NCBI GenBank assembly: GCA_964293585.1
Contig: CAXYYS010000020.1
Span: 1-36,693 of the forward strand
DNA: 36,693 nucleotides
DNA from: JAKVKY01 sp964293585
GTDB lineage: Bacteria; Bacillota; Negativicutes; Acidaminococcales; Acidaminococcaceae
Reading direction: 5' to 3'
In this document: positions 7,128-15,571 of the stretch, in pieces
Layout: each line of letters starts with the position of its first letter
Position numbering within the stretch: position 1 is the stretch's first letter
Position numbers and translations under genes: made by a program
Notes under the pieces: model-generated
Databases searched by the model: none
Seen by the model: only the letters and a program-made list of their open reading frames with translations
What the model was told of the DNA's origin: nothing

Positions 7128-8576
7128 TTATTGCCGTTTCCATTTTGGTCCCTGGGGCGTATCTTCCAGGATGATACCCATCTCCGTTAATTGTTTTCTG
7201 ATGGTATCCGCCTCTGCATAATTTTTAGCTTTACGTGCAGCCTGGCGTTTGGCTACTAAATCGTTAATCTTGGCATCTTCCTGATTGGTTGCCGCATCTT
7301 TCGGCTCCGCCGTCTTATCTTCAAAAATGCCGATGATACCACACATCTCTTTCCAGATATGGGTCATGACATCTACCAGTTTCCCGTCCGGTTTCCCCTT
7401 GGCCGCTTCAACACTACTTTTATAAACATTAATCTCCTTGGCCAGAGCGAACAAATAACTGATAGCCAGCGCCGTGTTAAAGTCATCCCGCATGGCATCC
7501 ATAAATTTATCTCTCATATCCAGGACTTTAGCGCTTAAAGACGTGCTGGCATCCGTTGGACCTGCGCCCATCATAGTGCCTAGCACCTGCAGGTTATCTC
7601 CGGCCGTACGCAAGCGTTCCAGGCTGGCAGCAGCTTCTTTTAAACGTGCATCGCTGAAATCCAGCGGGCTGCGATAATGTGTGCTGACGATAAAGAAACG
7701 CAATACTTCCGGGGCAAACTCTTTTAAGATATCGATAACCATAAAGAAATTGCCCAAGGATTTGGACATCTTTTCTTCGTTAACCGTAATAAAACCGTTA
7801 TGCAACCAGTAATGCACAAAAGGATGGCAGCCTGTGCAGCCTTCGCTCTGGGCTATTTCATTTTCATGATGGGGGAAAATTAAGTCACTGCCGCCGCCAT
7901 GAAAATCGAAAGACTCTCCCAGATATTTCATACTCATAGTACTGCATTCTATATGCCAGCCCGGGCGTCCTTTACCCCAGGGGCAATCCCAGGCGGGTTC
8001 TCCCGGCTTGGCAGCTTTCCAAAGCGCAAAATCCATGGGATTATGCTTACGCTCATCCACATCCACGCGTGCTCCGGCCAGCATATCATCTAAATTACGG
8101 CCGGATAACTGGCCGTAGTATGGGAATTTTTCTACGCTGTAATAAACATCACCGTCAATTACATAGCCAAAACCCTTATCAATCAATGTCTGTACGGTCT
8201 TAATGATATCCGGAATATGCTCACTGACCCGGGGATAAATATGGGCGCGGCGTACATTCAACTTATCCATCACTTCAAAATAAGAAGCAATATAGCGGTT
8301 GCAGATATCAAACCACTGCACGCCCTCCTTATTTGCCGTGTTGATAATCTTATCATCCACATCCGTGAAGTTTTGCACATGCAGCACATCATAACCCTCG
8401 TGCTCAAAGAACCTGCGGATCACATCCCAGGTTACAAAAGGCCGGGCATTACCGATATGCGGGTGATTATAAGGTGTCACGCCACACACATACATTTTGA
8501 CCTTACCAGGTGTCATCGGTTTAAATTCTTCTTTATGTCTGGATAAAGTATTATAAACAACAATTGGTTTTGTCAT
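7128..8576 (-). CDS. cysS: Cysteinyl-tRNA synthetase
   Basis: Class I aminoacyl-tRNA synthetase that charges tRNA-Cys. The zinc-site Cys in M-Y-V-C-G-V-T-P-Y-N, the HIGH-type H-P-H-I-G-N, the G-W-H-I-E-C-S zinc ligands, the H-H-E-N-E-I-A-Q-S-E segment and KMSKSLGN are all present in order. Length 482 aa is near the family norm. AGGAG precedes the ATG. It lies 31 bases after gltX in the same operon; cysE, found between gltX and cysS in Bacillus, is missing. Confidence 0.97.
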   Translation of the reverse strand: MTKPIVVYNTLSRHKEEFKPMTPGKVKMYVCGVTPYNHPHIGNARPFVTWDVIRRFFEHEGYDVLHVQNFTDVDDKIINTANKEGVQWFDICNRYIASYFEVMDKLNVRRAHIYPRVSEHIPDIIKTVQTLIDKGFGYVIDGDVYYSVEKFPYYGQLSGRNLDDMLAGARVDVDERKHNPMDFALWKAAKPGEPAWDCPWGKGRPGWHIECSTMSMKYLGESFDFHGGGSDLIFPHHENEIAQSEGCTGCHPFVHYWLHNGFITVNEEKMSKSLGNFFMVIDILKEFAPEVLRFFIVSTHYRSPLDFSDARLKEAAASLERLRTAGDNLQVLGTMMGAGPTDASTSLSAKVLDMRDKFMDAMRDDFNTALAISYLFALAKEINVYKSSVEAAKGKPDGKLVDVMTHIWKEMCGIIGIFEDKTAEPKDAATNQEDAKINDLVAKRQAARKAKNYAEADTIRKQLTEMGIILEDTPQGPKWKRQ

Positions 8577-8607
8577 AATTTGCTCCTTAAATTTTTCTGT
8601 TGCCAGT

Positions 8608-10083
8608 TTAAAACTTGATTCCGGCTTTAGTCAGGCTGCCCTGTATACGCTTTAACGTGCGCTCAATACCCAGAAGCGGTACCATCTCTGCCAGTTCCGG
8701 GCCATGCTGATTGCCGGTCAAGGCAACACGGATAGGCATGAAAACAGCCTTACCGCCTAACTTCGTGGTCTTCTGAATCTTTTTGAACAAAGCCTTCACA
8801 TTAGGCCCATCCACAGTACTAAGCTTAGGCAGTTCCTCAAACAACATCTTCATAACCGTAGGTACGGTAGCTTCTTGCAAAACAGCCGCAGCCTCGGCAT
8901 TTTCAAAATCAAACTCATCCGTAAAATACATGCTCAGCACCTGCGGTACCTGCGCACCAAAATCCACATGGTTTTTTGCAGTCAGGATTACTTTCTGTAA
9001 CCATTCCTTTTTAGCTGCATCTTCTTCTCCGGTCATAAAGCCGGCTTTTTCCATATGGGGCACGGCCACAATCATAAAATCTTCATCAGAAAGCTGACGC
9101 ATATGTTTACCGTTAATCCAGTTTAATTTATCCAGGTCAAAGACCGCCGGATTCTTGGCCACATGCTCCATCGAAAACTGTTGTACCAGTTCCTGTATCG
9201 TAAAGATTTCCTGCTCACTGTTAGGAGCCCAGCCTAAAAGTGCCAGGAAATTATCAATACCTTCCGGCAGATAACCTAACTGACGATATTGGTCTACCGA
9301 AGTTGCTCCATGGCGTTTACTCATCTTAGTATGATCCTTGCCCAGGATAAGACTGATATGCCCAAACACAGGCTTCTTAAATCCCAGGGCTTCGTAGACC
9401 AAAAGCTGACGAGGTGTATTACTCAGATGCTCCTCTGCCCTGATAACATGAGTGATATGCATGAGCGAATCATCAATGACCACGGCATAGTTGTAGGTAG
9501 GAATGCCATCAGACTTGACGATGACGAAATCACCGATACCGTTAGAATCAAATTCCACATCGCCACGTACCAGATCATGAACCACTATGGTCTCATCGGC
9601 GGGAACACGCAGACGAATACTGGGCTTTCTGCCTTCAGCGCGTAGCTGTTCCTGTTGTTCCTTGGTCAGGTTCCGGCATTTACCCATATAACGCGGCATC
9701 TTGCCCTCTTTTAACAAAGCCTGACGCTCAGCTTCCAATTCCTCATCTGTACAGAAACAATAATAGGCTTTGCCTTCTGCCAGCAACTGGTCCGTATATT
9801 TTTTATAAATATCCAGACGTTCCGTCTGACGATAGGGCCCATAGGGTCCTCCTACATCTACGCCTTCATCCCAGTCCATACCCAGCCACTTCAAAGCGGC
9901 CTTGATATTTTCCTCAGATTCCCGGCTGGAACGTTTTAAATCTGTATCTTCAATACGCAGTACCATCTTACCGCCCAGCTTACGTGCCACCAGCCAGTTG
10001 AACAGGGCGCTTCTGGCGCCGCCGATATGAAACGGACCTGTAGGACTGGGTGCAAACCTTACGCGAATCTCTTCATTTGCCAT
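8608..10083 (-). CDS. gltX: Glutamyl-tRNA synthetase
   Basis: This class Ib synthetase ligates glutamate to tRNA-Glu. If the organism uses the amidotransferase route it may also mischarge tRNA-Gln, but that cannot be judged here. Motifs are F-A-P-S-P-T-G-P-F-H-I-G-G-A-R-S near the N-terminus and K-M-S-K-R-H-G. The longer frame starting at 10098 would begin with a TTG that overlaps the ribosome binding site. ATG at 10083 with GGAGG 8 bases upstream is the real start and gives 491 aa. Confidence 0.96.
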   Translation of the reverse strand: MANEEIRVRFAPSPTGPFHIGGARSALFNWLVARKLGGKMVLRIEDTDLKRSSRESEENIKAALKWLGMDWDEGVDVGGPYGPYRQTERLDIYKKYTDQLLAEGKAYYCFCTDEELEAERQALLKEGKMPRYMGKCRNLTKEQQEQLRAEGRKPSIRLRVPADETIVVHDLVRGDVEFDSNGIGDFVIVKSDGIPTYNYAVVIDDSLMHITHVIRAEEHLSNTPRQLLVYEALGFKKPVFGHISLILGKDHTKMSKRHGATSVDQYRQLGYLPEGIDNFLALLGWAPNSEQEIFTIQELVQQFSMEHVAKNPAVFDLDKLNWINGKHMRQLSDEDFMIVAVPHMEKAGFMTGEEDAAKKEWLQKVILTAKNHVDFGAQVPQVLSMYFTDEFDFENAEAAAVLQEATVPTVMKMLFEELPKLSTVDGPNVKALFKKIQKTTKLGGKAVFMPIRVALTGNQHGPELAEMVPLLGIERTLKRIQGSLTKAGIKF

Positions 10084-10144
10084 GCCAAAGACCTCCAAAT
10101 ATATTTATTATTTCTTCTGTGAACAAAAATTATAAGTACAATCT

Positions 10145-10627
10145 TTAAGGTTCCCGAACCAGGCTGGCTACTGCTTCTGCCGCAATACCTTCACCTCTGC
10201 CCGTAAATCCTAAATGTTCTGTCGTCGTAGCCTTAACACTGACCGCTGTTACCGGTACCTGCAAGTCCCCGGCCACACTTTGCCGCATCGCCTCAATATA
10301 GGGCGCCAGCTTGGGACGCTGGGCAATGATGGTTATATCCACATTATTAACCTGCCAGCCCTCTTGGCGCAAAAGCCTGTTCACAACCAGCAGCAATTTT
10401 CTGCTATCGGCATCTTTATACCTGGCATCCGTATCCGGAAAATATTTGCCGATATCTCCCAGCGCTGCTGCGCCCAGTAAAGCGTCCATCAGGGCATGTA
10501 GTGCCACATCAGCATCACTATGTCCTAAAAGTCCTTGTGCATAGGGTACTTGTACCCCGCACAAGATTAACTTGCGGTTTTCTGCAAAGGCATGGACATC
10601 AAACCCGCTACCAATTCTAAAGTGCAT
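10145..10627 (-). CDS. ispF: 2-C-methyl-D-erythritol 2,4-cyclodiphosphate synthase
   Basis: Fifth enzyme of the MEP isoprenoid pathway. It cyclises CDP-methylerythritol 2-phosphate with release of CMP. The metal ligands appear in G-S-G-F-D-V-H-A-F (Asp10, His12), and G-H-S-D-A-D-V-A-L-H-A-L-M-D and the C-terminal T-T-T-E-x-L-G-F-x-G-R-G-E-G-I-A-A signature are present. Length 160 aa is typical. Its start overlaps the end of ispD by 11 bases, so the two are coupled. The MEP genes serve the carrier lipid that UppP recycles, among other products. Confidence 0.96.
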   Translation of the reverse strand: MHFRIGSGFDVHAFAENRKLILCGVQVPYAQGLLGHSDADVALHALMDALLGAAALGDIGKYFPDTDARYKDADSRKLLLVVNRLLRQEGWQVNNVDITIIAQRPKLAPYIEAMRQSVAGDLQVPVTAVSVKATTTEHLGFTGRGEGIAAEAVASLVREP

Positions 10628-11333
10628 GTTCCTGCTCCTGTTTCTTGATTAAATTTTCAGCCAGTAACAGATCCTCAGGTGTTGTTACTTTAAAGTTCTC
10701 ATAAGAACCTAAAGCCACGGCCACCTTGTGACCCAGAGCTTCTACCAAAGAAGCATCGTCTGTCACGGTCACCGGATGCTCACGCAGCGCCGCATAGGCC
10801 CGCCGCAACAGGCTTAGTTCAAAGATCTGCGGTGTTTGCACGGCTCTCAAAAAATTGCGGTCCGGCGTTGCCGCCACACAATTTTCGCTGTCCACAATCT
10901 TTACCGTATCCTTCAAAGGCACCGCGGCAATAGCGGCGCCATAAAGCCTGGCGGCCTCATAGGTACGGACAAAAACTTCCTTACCTGCAAAAGGTCTGGC
11001 TCCATCGTGTACAGCTACATAGCCGTCACTGGTCTTAATCGTAGCCAGGGCATTGGCTACGCTGTCCTGCCTTTCCCGGCCGCCTTCTACAAAGCGATAA
11101 GATAAGCCCTGCAGCAAAGTAGCGCGATAGTCATCTACCAACGCCTGAGCCTGGGGAATTTCTCCCGGAGCTACCACAATCACAGCTTCCTGTACCAGTT
11201 CTGTCTGGACCAGCATAGCTAAACAACGCACTAAAAGCGGCTGTCCGCCCAGCAGAGCAAACGCCTTATTATGTCCCAGGCCGAGCCGCTTACCCAGCCC
11301 GGCCGCAGGTACAATCGTAATCAGTTTCTCCAT
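10617..11333 (-). CDS. ispD: 2-C-methyl-D-erythritol 4-phosphate cytidylyltransferase
   Basis: Third enzyme of the MEP pathway; it transfers CMP from CTP to methylerythritol phosphate. The nucleotide-binding P-A-A-G-L-G-K-R-L-G (9-18) with N-K-A-F, the V-H-D-G-A-R-P-F motif near 110 and the T-P-Q-I-F and D-D-A-S-L-V-E segments are all typical. Length 238 aa is standard. The ATG abuts the yacL stop codon. Confidence 0.95.
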   Translation of the reverse strand: MEKLITIVPAAGLGKRLGLGHNKAFALLGGQPLLVRCLAMLVQTELVQEAVIVVAPGEIPQAQALVDDYRATLLQGLSYRFVEGGRERQDSVANALATIKTSDGYVAVHDGARPFAGKEVFVRTYEAARLYGAAIAAVPLKDTVKIVDSENCVAATPDRNFLRAVQTPQIFELSLLRRAYAALREHPVTVTDDASLVEALGHKVAVALGSYENFKVTTPEDLLLAENLIKKQEQEHAL

Positions 11334-12488
11334 TTACTTCACCTTGGCAAAAATCATCCGTCCGGCACTGGTCTGCAAAATAGACGTTACTGCTACCGGT
11401 ACCTTTTCGCCTACCAAACGGCGGCCGCCCTCCACAACAATCATGGTGCCATCCTCCAGATAAGCTACAGCCTGACCGGTACTCTTGCCCTCTTTGACCA
11501 GCATTACTTCCAATTCTTCACCAGGCGCGACGATAGGTTTTACCGCATTGGCCAGATCATTGATGTTAAGAACTGTAATTCCCTGGATAGAGGCCACTTT
11601 GTTCAAATTAAAATCATTGGTAATAATGGCAGCATGTTGAGCCTGGGCCAATTTTACCAGCTTACTGTCTACTTCGGGGATATCTTCAAAATCAGTCTGC
11701 TCAACTACCACCTGTTTATTATCCTGCTGCAGTTGGGCAATCAAATCCAAGCCCCGACGGCCCTTGGCTCTCTTTAAATCATCTGCAGAATCGCTCATAC
11801 GTTGCAACTCGTCCAGGACGAAATGCGGTACAATCAGCCTGCCTTCCAGGAAACCTGTCTTCCAGATATCGCTGATACGACCATCAATAATAACGCTCGT
11901 ATCCAAAAGCTTATCCTGGCTGAAGACATGTCCTTCCGCCTTCTGTGCTTCTTCTAAAGCTTTTTCTGCCTTGGCTGCTTTCTCTGCTGCCTTGGTTTCC
12001 CGCTTGACAGCCCGGGCATTAGCAACCCGGTTAAAATAACCTGTCAAGTCCTGGTGTTTCCTTAGCGCCACCTTGCCGCCTACTACAGAAAAAATCAGGC
12101 TTAGAAATAAAGGGATATAGGGTCCCACGATGGGTAATCTGGCAAAAGGTGCTCCCAGCAGATTGGCCATGATCAAACCTACACCGATACCAAAAATCAT
12201 CACCATGATATCACTGGTAGGTGCCCGATCCATGACCGCCGCCATGCGTTCACTATAACGCAGGATCAGATGGGTTAAATAAGGTGCTAAAGCCCAGCCC
12301 ATACCGCCAAAAATAAAAATGCCTACCACGCCAGAGACTATCTTGGCCGCGGCAATGCCGAAAAAGCCGTTCTTATAAATATCGTAGCCGAAAATGGTGG
12401 GAACCTGCGGAAGCAGGTTCTCCATGATAATGAGACCGGTTACTGCAAAAATGGCAGCCACGATAAAATTAATCAGCTTCTTAATCAC
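11334..12488 (-). CDS. yacL: YacL-type membrane PIN/TRAM-domain protein
   Basis: The N-terminal 140 residues carry about four transmembrane segments. They are followed by an Ala/Glu/Lys-rich linker, a PIN domain beginning L-L-D-T-S-V-I-I-D-G-R-I (first conserved Asp) with further acidic residues, and a C-terminal TRAM domain with L-V-K-E-G-K-x-x-x-Q-A-V-A-Y-L-x-D-G-T-M-I-V-V. PIN domains are metal-dependent RNases; the exact role of YacL is not settled. The GTG at 12497 is inside AAAGGAGG, so the second GTG at 12488, 8 bases after GGAGG, is the likely start (384 aa). This is the first gene of the operon running to yacP and possibly sigH. Confidence 0.9.
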   Translation of the reverse strand: MIKKLINFIVAAIFAVTGLIIMENLLPQVPTIFGYDIYKNGFFGIAAAKIVSGVVGIFIFGGMGWALAPYLTHLILRYSERMAAVMDRAPTSDIMVMIFGIGVGLIMANLLGAPFARLPIVGPYIPLFLSLIFSVVGGKVALRKHQDLTGYFNRVANARAVKRETKAAEKAAKAEKALEEAQKAEGHVFSQDKLLDTSVIIDGRISDIWKTGFLEGRLIVPHFVLDELQRMSDSADDLKRAKGRRGLDLIAQLQQDNKQVVVEQTDFEDIPEVDSKLVKLAQAQHAAIITNDFNLNKVASIQGITVLNINDLANAVKPIVAPGEELEVMLVKEGKSTGQAVAYLEDGTMIVVEGGRRLVGEKVPVAVTSILQTSAGRMIFAKVK

Positions 12489-12545
12489 TTGTTTCACCTC
12501 CTTTCTTTATATTAGTATCCTATGCTTCACTTGGACATAGTAATA

Positions 12546-12573
12546 CTTATATATATTTTACTACAATTTTCAA
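12546..12573 (-). promoter_or_regulatory. Candidate promoter of the yacL-ispD-ispF-gltX-cysS... operon
   Basis: Minus strand: -35 TTGAAA at 12568-12573 and -10 TATAAG at 12546-12551 with a 16-base spacer, in an AT-rich stretch about 60 bases before the yacL start. The nearby run of TA repeats allows alternative -10 positions. Confidence 0.5.
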
Positions 12574-12642
12574 GAGAATAACAGGGGAACGCAAAAGTTT
12601 TTTTCTGCTTCAAAAAATTCCTGCTGTTCCGCTTGTCATAAC

Positions 12643-12670
12643 AAAAGCCCCGTTAGATAACGGGGCTTTT
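12643..12670 (-). terminator. Terminator of the DUF4163/DUF3298 gene
   Basis: A perfect 12-bp stem (AAAAGCCCCGTT/AACGGGGCTTTT) with loop AGAT lies 3 bases after the stop codon of the upstream minus-strand gene. The stretch 12574-12642 between it and the yacL promoter shows no gene. Confidence 0.9.
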
Positions 12671-12673
12671 GCC

Positions 12674-13483
12674 TTATTCCACCAATGACAAATTTAGTAT
12701 ATCCTGCAAACTGGCAAGCGGGATAGCATAAACGTGTATCTTGCCGGCCTTATCCTGAAATCCCGGATTATAAACTACTACTAGCGTTTTACCTCCATCC
12801 ACATAATATTCCTCGTTTCCATAAACATGGATATTCTTCACAATAGCTACGGACTTTCCTGTCAACTTGTGAAGAGCCAGGGCATCTGCCTGTGCCTGTC
12901 TGGTGATTAATTCCGCCAGGCGTTCCCTGTAGTTGCTGTTAAACTTAAATAAATCCCGCAGTGGTACAGACCGGCCCTTTTGTAAATCATAGTTCACAGA
13001 GTTCCAGAAATAACGGTGTTTTGCACCTGACACGTGGGTAAACTGCACTAAGGATAAAAAATCATTCCGGCTGGTCTTTACCAGATAGCCATGCAGGATA
13101 CCAGGTTTGCTCGACCCTTTCATGACCGGATGCCAATTCTTTTGCACATACTTGGCCATCGCTGTTAAAAAATCTTCATCTCCCTTGAGCGCGTCACCTT
13201 GATAGGTCTTATCAAATTTATCCCGTTCTTGAATGGTTACGCCCAGGGGCAAAACGCTTGTTACTGCCAAAAGCGAGTTGTGCGATAAATCCCGGTTTAC
13301 CCGTACATCTACCGTCGTACCTCCCCCTGAACCTTCGATAACAGGTGTAGTAATCTGAATTTTACCTGTTTTGATGCTATAATCCTTGATTTGCAAGGGA
13401 GCAGGAACCGTTTGTGCCAAACCGTCGGTACCAAGAAATAACAGGCTCGCCAACAAGAAAATGAACATGCTTTTTCTAAACAA
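12674..13483 (-). CDS. Secreted DUF4163/DUF3298 (RsiV/PdaC-like) domain protein
   Basis: This exported protein of 269 aa has a signal peptide ending near G-L-A-Q-T. A DUF4163-type segment (I-Q-I-T-T-P-V-I-E-G) is followed by a DUF3298-type segment (F-W-N-S-V-N-Y-D-L-Q-K-G-R-S-V-P-L-R-D-L-F). These domains occur in the extracytoplasmic part of anti-sigma factor RsiV and in the peptidoglycan deacetylase PdaC, where they bind cell-wall ligands or lysozyme. No transmembrane anti-sigma part or catalytic domain is present. The open frame extends upstream, but TTG at 13483 has GAGG 8 bases away and begins the signal peptide. A -10 TATAAT lies upstream at 13506-13511. Confidence 0.75.
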   Translation of the reverse strand: MFRKSMFIFLLASLLFLGTDGLAQTVPAPLQIKDYSIKTGKIQITTPVIEGSGGGTTVDVRVNRDLSHNSLLAVTSVLPLGVTIQERDKFDKTYQGDALKGDEDFLTAMAKYVQKNWHPVMKGSSKPGILHGYLVKTSRNDFLSLVQFTHVSGAKHRYFWNSVNYDLQKGRSVPLRDLFKFNSNYRERLAELITRQAQADALALHKLTGKSVAIVKNIHVYGNEEYYVDGGKTLVVVYNPGFQDKAGKIHVYAIPLASLQDILNLSLVE

Positions 13484-13505
13484 TTCAACCACCTCTCTGT
13501 TACTT

Positions 13506-13511
13506 ATTATA
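13506..13511 (-). promoter_or_regulatory. Candidate -10 box for the DUF4163/DUF3298 gene
   Basis: A perfect TATAAT on the minus strand lies about 22 bases before the start codon. The -35 region at the right distance (CTGAAG) is weak. Confidence 0.45.
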
Positions 13512-13614
13512 CAACATAACGCCTTAAACTTCAGGAAAGTATAAATATTTTGATGACAAGAAAACAAAAAAGTGCTATCTTCTTCTTGACGAGGAATTAT
13601 TTAAACGAGGTGAG

Positions 13615-14610
13615 ATGAACATGTTGAGAAAAATTTTAAGTCTGGCCCTGACTGTATACTGTACTTGTGCTTGTCTCAATAGCATACCGGCAGTTCAGGC
13701 AAAATCTCTGCCCGAGCAGGGCTATAAACGCATCGTCATTGTCAGTGACGCTCATTATCCCAGCAAAAGCAACCGTTTCACCCAGCCTGACATATGGCAG
13801 CAGAAAATAAACCGCAAAGTACAGGCAGCTAAAGATATTAACAGCTGGCAGGATGTAAATCTGGTCGCCTTTACAGGTGATATTGTAGCTTTGACCGGTA
13901 GTGAACATGACCGGGAGCAAGCTAAAAGTTATGTAGATCTGTTTACCAAACCTAAAGCCATCCTGAGCGGTAATCATGAATTTACCTATCGTGATATTCG
14001 TCGTGCCAACGGCAAGCTCGTACACGCCTCCTTAACGGAACAACATGCCAAACTGCAAGCCTTTCAAGAAGAGTTTGACCTGAAAAAACTCTATAGAGCT
14101 CAAAAAATGGGACCGTATGAATTAATTTTCCTATCGCCAGAACCTGTAACCGGCAAACATCTTTGCGAATTATCAAAGCGCCAGTTAACCTGGCTGGACA
14201 AAAAGCTATCCGCGCACCCGGACCGTCCAACCATTATCTTTTTCCATGCGCCCCTCACCGGTACCCTTGCCAAGGACAGCAAGGCAGGCAAAGCAGGCAA
14301 CATTTATGCTGAACCTCACAAGAAACTGGCACAAATCCTGCAACAACACGCTCAGATAAAACTTTGGGTAAGTGGTCATACCCATACCCCGCCTACCAAC
14401 CCCAGCTTCGCTTCTCCCCGCAATTATACTCATGGCATCTTGGATGTCTATAACCCAACATTGGACGGAAAGCGCATCTGGACTAACTCGCTATATCTTT
14501 ATCCGGATAAGATTGTCATCAAGACTTTTGACCATCAGGCTCAAAAATTTCTGGATAAATTTACCCGTACCGTGCCTGTAAAAAGTGTCGATCTCTCTCA
14601 AGCTGCTTAG
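13615..14610 (+). CDS. Secreted calcineurin-like metallophosphoesterase
   Basis: All five blocks of the metallophosphoesterase fold are present in order: V-S-D-A-H-Y, F-T-G-D-I-V, S-G-N-H-E-F, F-F-H-A-P-L and S-G-H-T-H-T. These supply the Asp, Asn and His ligands of a di-metal site. A signal peptide runs to about A-V-Q-A, so the enzyme acts outside the cytoplasmic membrane. The substrate is not evident; periplasmic nucleotides or phosphate esters are plausible. Two starts are possible, ATG at 13615 (4 bases from GAGG) or at 13621 (10 bases). It is one of three plus-strand protein genes in the window and ends at a bidirectional terminator. Confidence 0.85.
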   Translation: MNMLRKILSLALTVYCTCACLNSIPAVQAKSLPEQGYKRIVIVSDAHYPSKSNRFTQPDIWQQKINRKVQAAKDINSWQDVNLVAFTGDIVALTGSEHDREQAKSYVDLFTKPKAILSGNHEFTYRDIRRANGKLVHASLTEQHAKLQAFQEEFDLKKLYRAQKMGPYELIFLSPEPVTGKHLCELSKRQLTWLDKKLSAHPDRPTIIFFHAPLTGTLAKDSKAGKAGNIYAEPHKKLAQILQQHAQIKLWVSGHTHTPPTNPSFASPRNYTHGILDVYNPTLDGKRIWTNSLYLYPDKIVIKTFDHQAQKFLDKFTRTVPVKSVDLSQAA

Positions 14611-14669
14611 CGTAAAGGCTAAAGTTAATCTTTAATCTAGTGTCCAATCCTCATGTAAATATCCAGTCC

Positions 14670-14726
14670 TACGGAGACAAAAAACGGAAGCGATCTTTCA
14701 TTGCTTCCGTTTTTCTTGTCTCCGTA
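14670..14726. terminator. Bidirectional terminator between convergent genes
   Basis: This is a two-part inverted repeat. An inner 11-bp stem AAAACGGAAGC/GCTTCCGTTTT (14681-14691 with 14703-14713) is extended by an outer 11-bp stem TACGGAGACAA/TTGTCTCCGTA (14670-14680 with 14716-14726). It can serve the metallophosphoesterase on plus and the gene ending at 14737 on minus. Confidence 0.88.
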
Positions 14727-14736
14727 CAGCTAAGAT

Positions 14737-15474
14737 TCAATTATCATACAAACTCAGCATCACGCTCTGCGGATAATTAGTAAACCAGAGATACTCCCCG
14801 TCTGCAATCCTGTTCGGTCCACCATCATTGCCAACTACCGGTAGTCTTGGTAAACCGTACCTTTGTTTAAAATCTTCCAGCGGCGCGGTAGCCTTCAGGT
14901 TGCTATTCTCAAAATTCAAGGGACTATTAGCAGCAACCGTGATGTTATAAACGATGCCATTATCCAGACCCAGCTGTAAACCTTTTTTATCATAATACAA
15001 GATTTTCTTTTCTTTACTCTCACGGTCAGGCTGTCCTAAAGTACGCACTGCTTCTTCCCTGGACATGCCTAAAAATGCTCCACCGATGGACTCTGAATAG
15101 TTCGCTTCCCAGCTGCGACGCAAGGGACGCCCGTTTAAAAATAGATACTGGTGAGAACTATCCGCACTGGCAAAGTGCCAACCTATCCGCAGCTCGCTCA
15201 TGATACCGTCAGTACTAGTAATCCGGAAAAGGCCGCTGCCTGGATCCCCGCCCACAAAACCATAACCACCTTCCACCACAGCACCGCTAATGGTCGTAGG
15301 TGTTACAACCAGGGCCTGATTACCATTAGTATAATACCAGGTCCCGCTTATTTTCTTTAACAACTGGGTCGTAATCTCATTCGATTCACGTGGCGCAGCC
15401 ACATCTGCTGCCAAAACAACGCCGCTTATCGCCAACGCCAATAGCAAGCATAAACATAACCAGAGCTTTTTCAT
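14737..15474 (-). CDS. Secreted protein with a BamE/SmpA-like segment
   Basis: This 245-aa protein has a signal peptide (M-K-K-L-W, hydrophobic core, cut near V-L-A-A-D). The middle contains F-L-G-M-S-R-E-E-A-V-R-T-L-G-Q-P-D, the typical helix-loop pattern of SmpA/BamE-like domains, followed by L-Y-Y-D-K-K-G-L-Q-L-G-L-D-N-G-I-V. The first half looks beta-rich and lipocalin-like, but I do not recognise a family. Probably periplasmic. The open frame extends to 15558, but ATG at 15474 with AGGAGG 6 bases upstream starts the signal peptide. It has a strong promoter at 15526-15554. Confidence 0.65.
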   Translation of the reverse strand: MKKLWLCLCLLLALAISGVVLAADVAAPRESNEITTQLLKKISGTWYYTNGNQALVVTPTTISGAVVEGGYGFVGGDPGSGLFRITSTDGIMSELRIGWHFASADSSHQYLFLNGRPLRRSWEANYSESIGGAFLGMSREEAVRTLGQPDRESKEKKILYYDKKGLQLGLDNGIVYNITVAANSPLNFENSNLKATAPLEDFKQRYGLPRLPVVGNDGGPNRIADGEYLWFTNYPQSVMLSLYDN

Positions 15475-15525
15475 AACAAACCTCCTGCCCTCATTCTTCT
15501 CTAACATGCTAAACCTGTTACCTAA

Positions 15526-15554
15526 ATTATAGCGTACCTGTTCGGCCTTGGCAA
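15526..15554 (-). promoter_or_regulatory. Promoter of the secreted BamE-like gene at 14737-15474
   Basis: Minus strand: -35 TTGCCA at 15549-15554, a 17-base spacer, and -10 TATAAT at 15526-15531, about 52 bases from the start codon and 18 bases after the end of the preceding gene. Confidence 0.8.
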
Positions 15555-15571
15555 ACATCCTTTCAAGTCAG

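Noticed and set aside
13636..14433. Minus-strand frames opposite the metallophosphoesterase
   Set aside because: The plus-strand gene has a signal peptide, five conserved blocks and a ribosome binding site; the minus frames have none.
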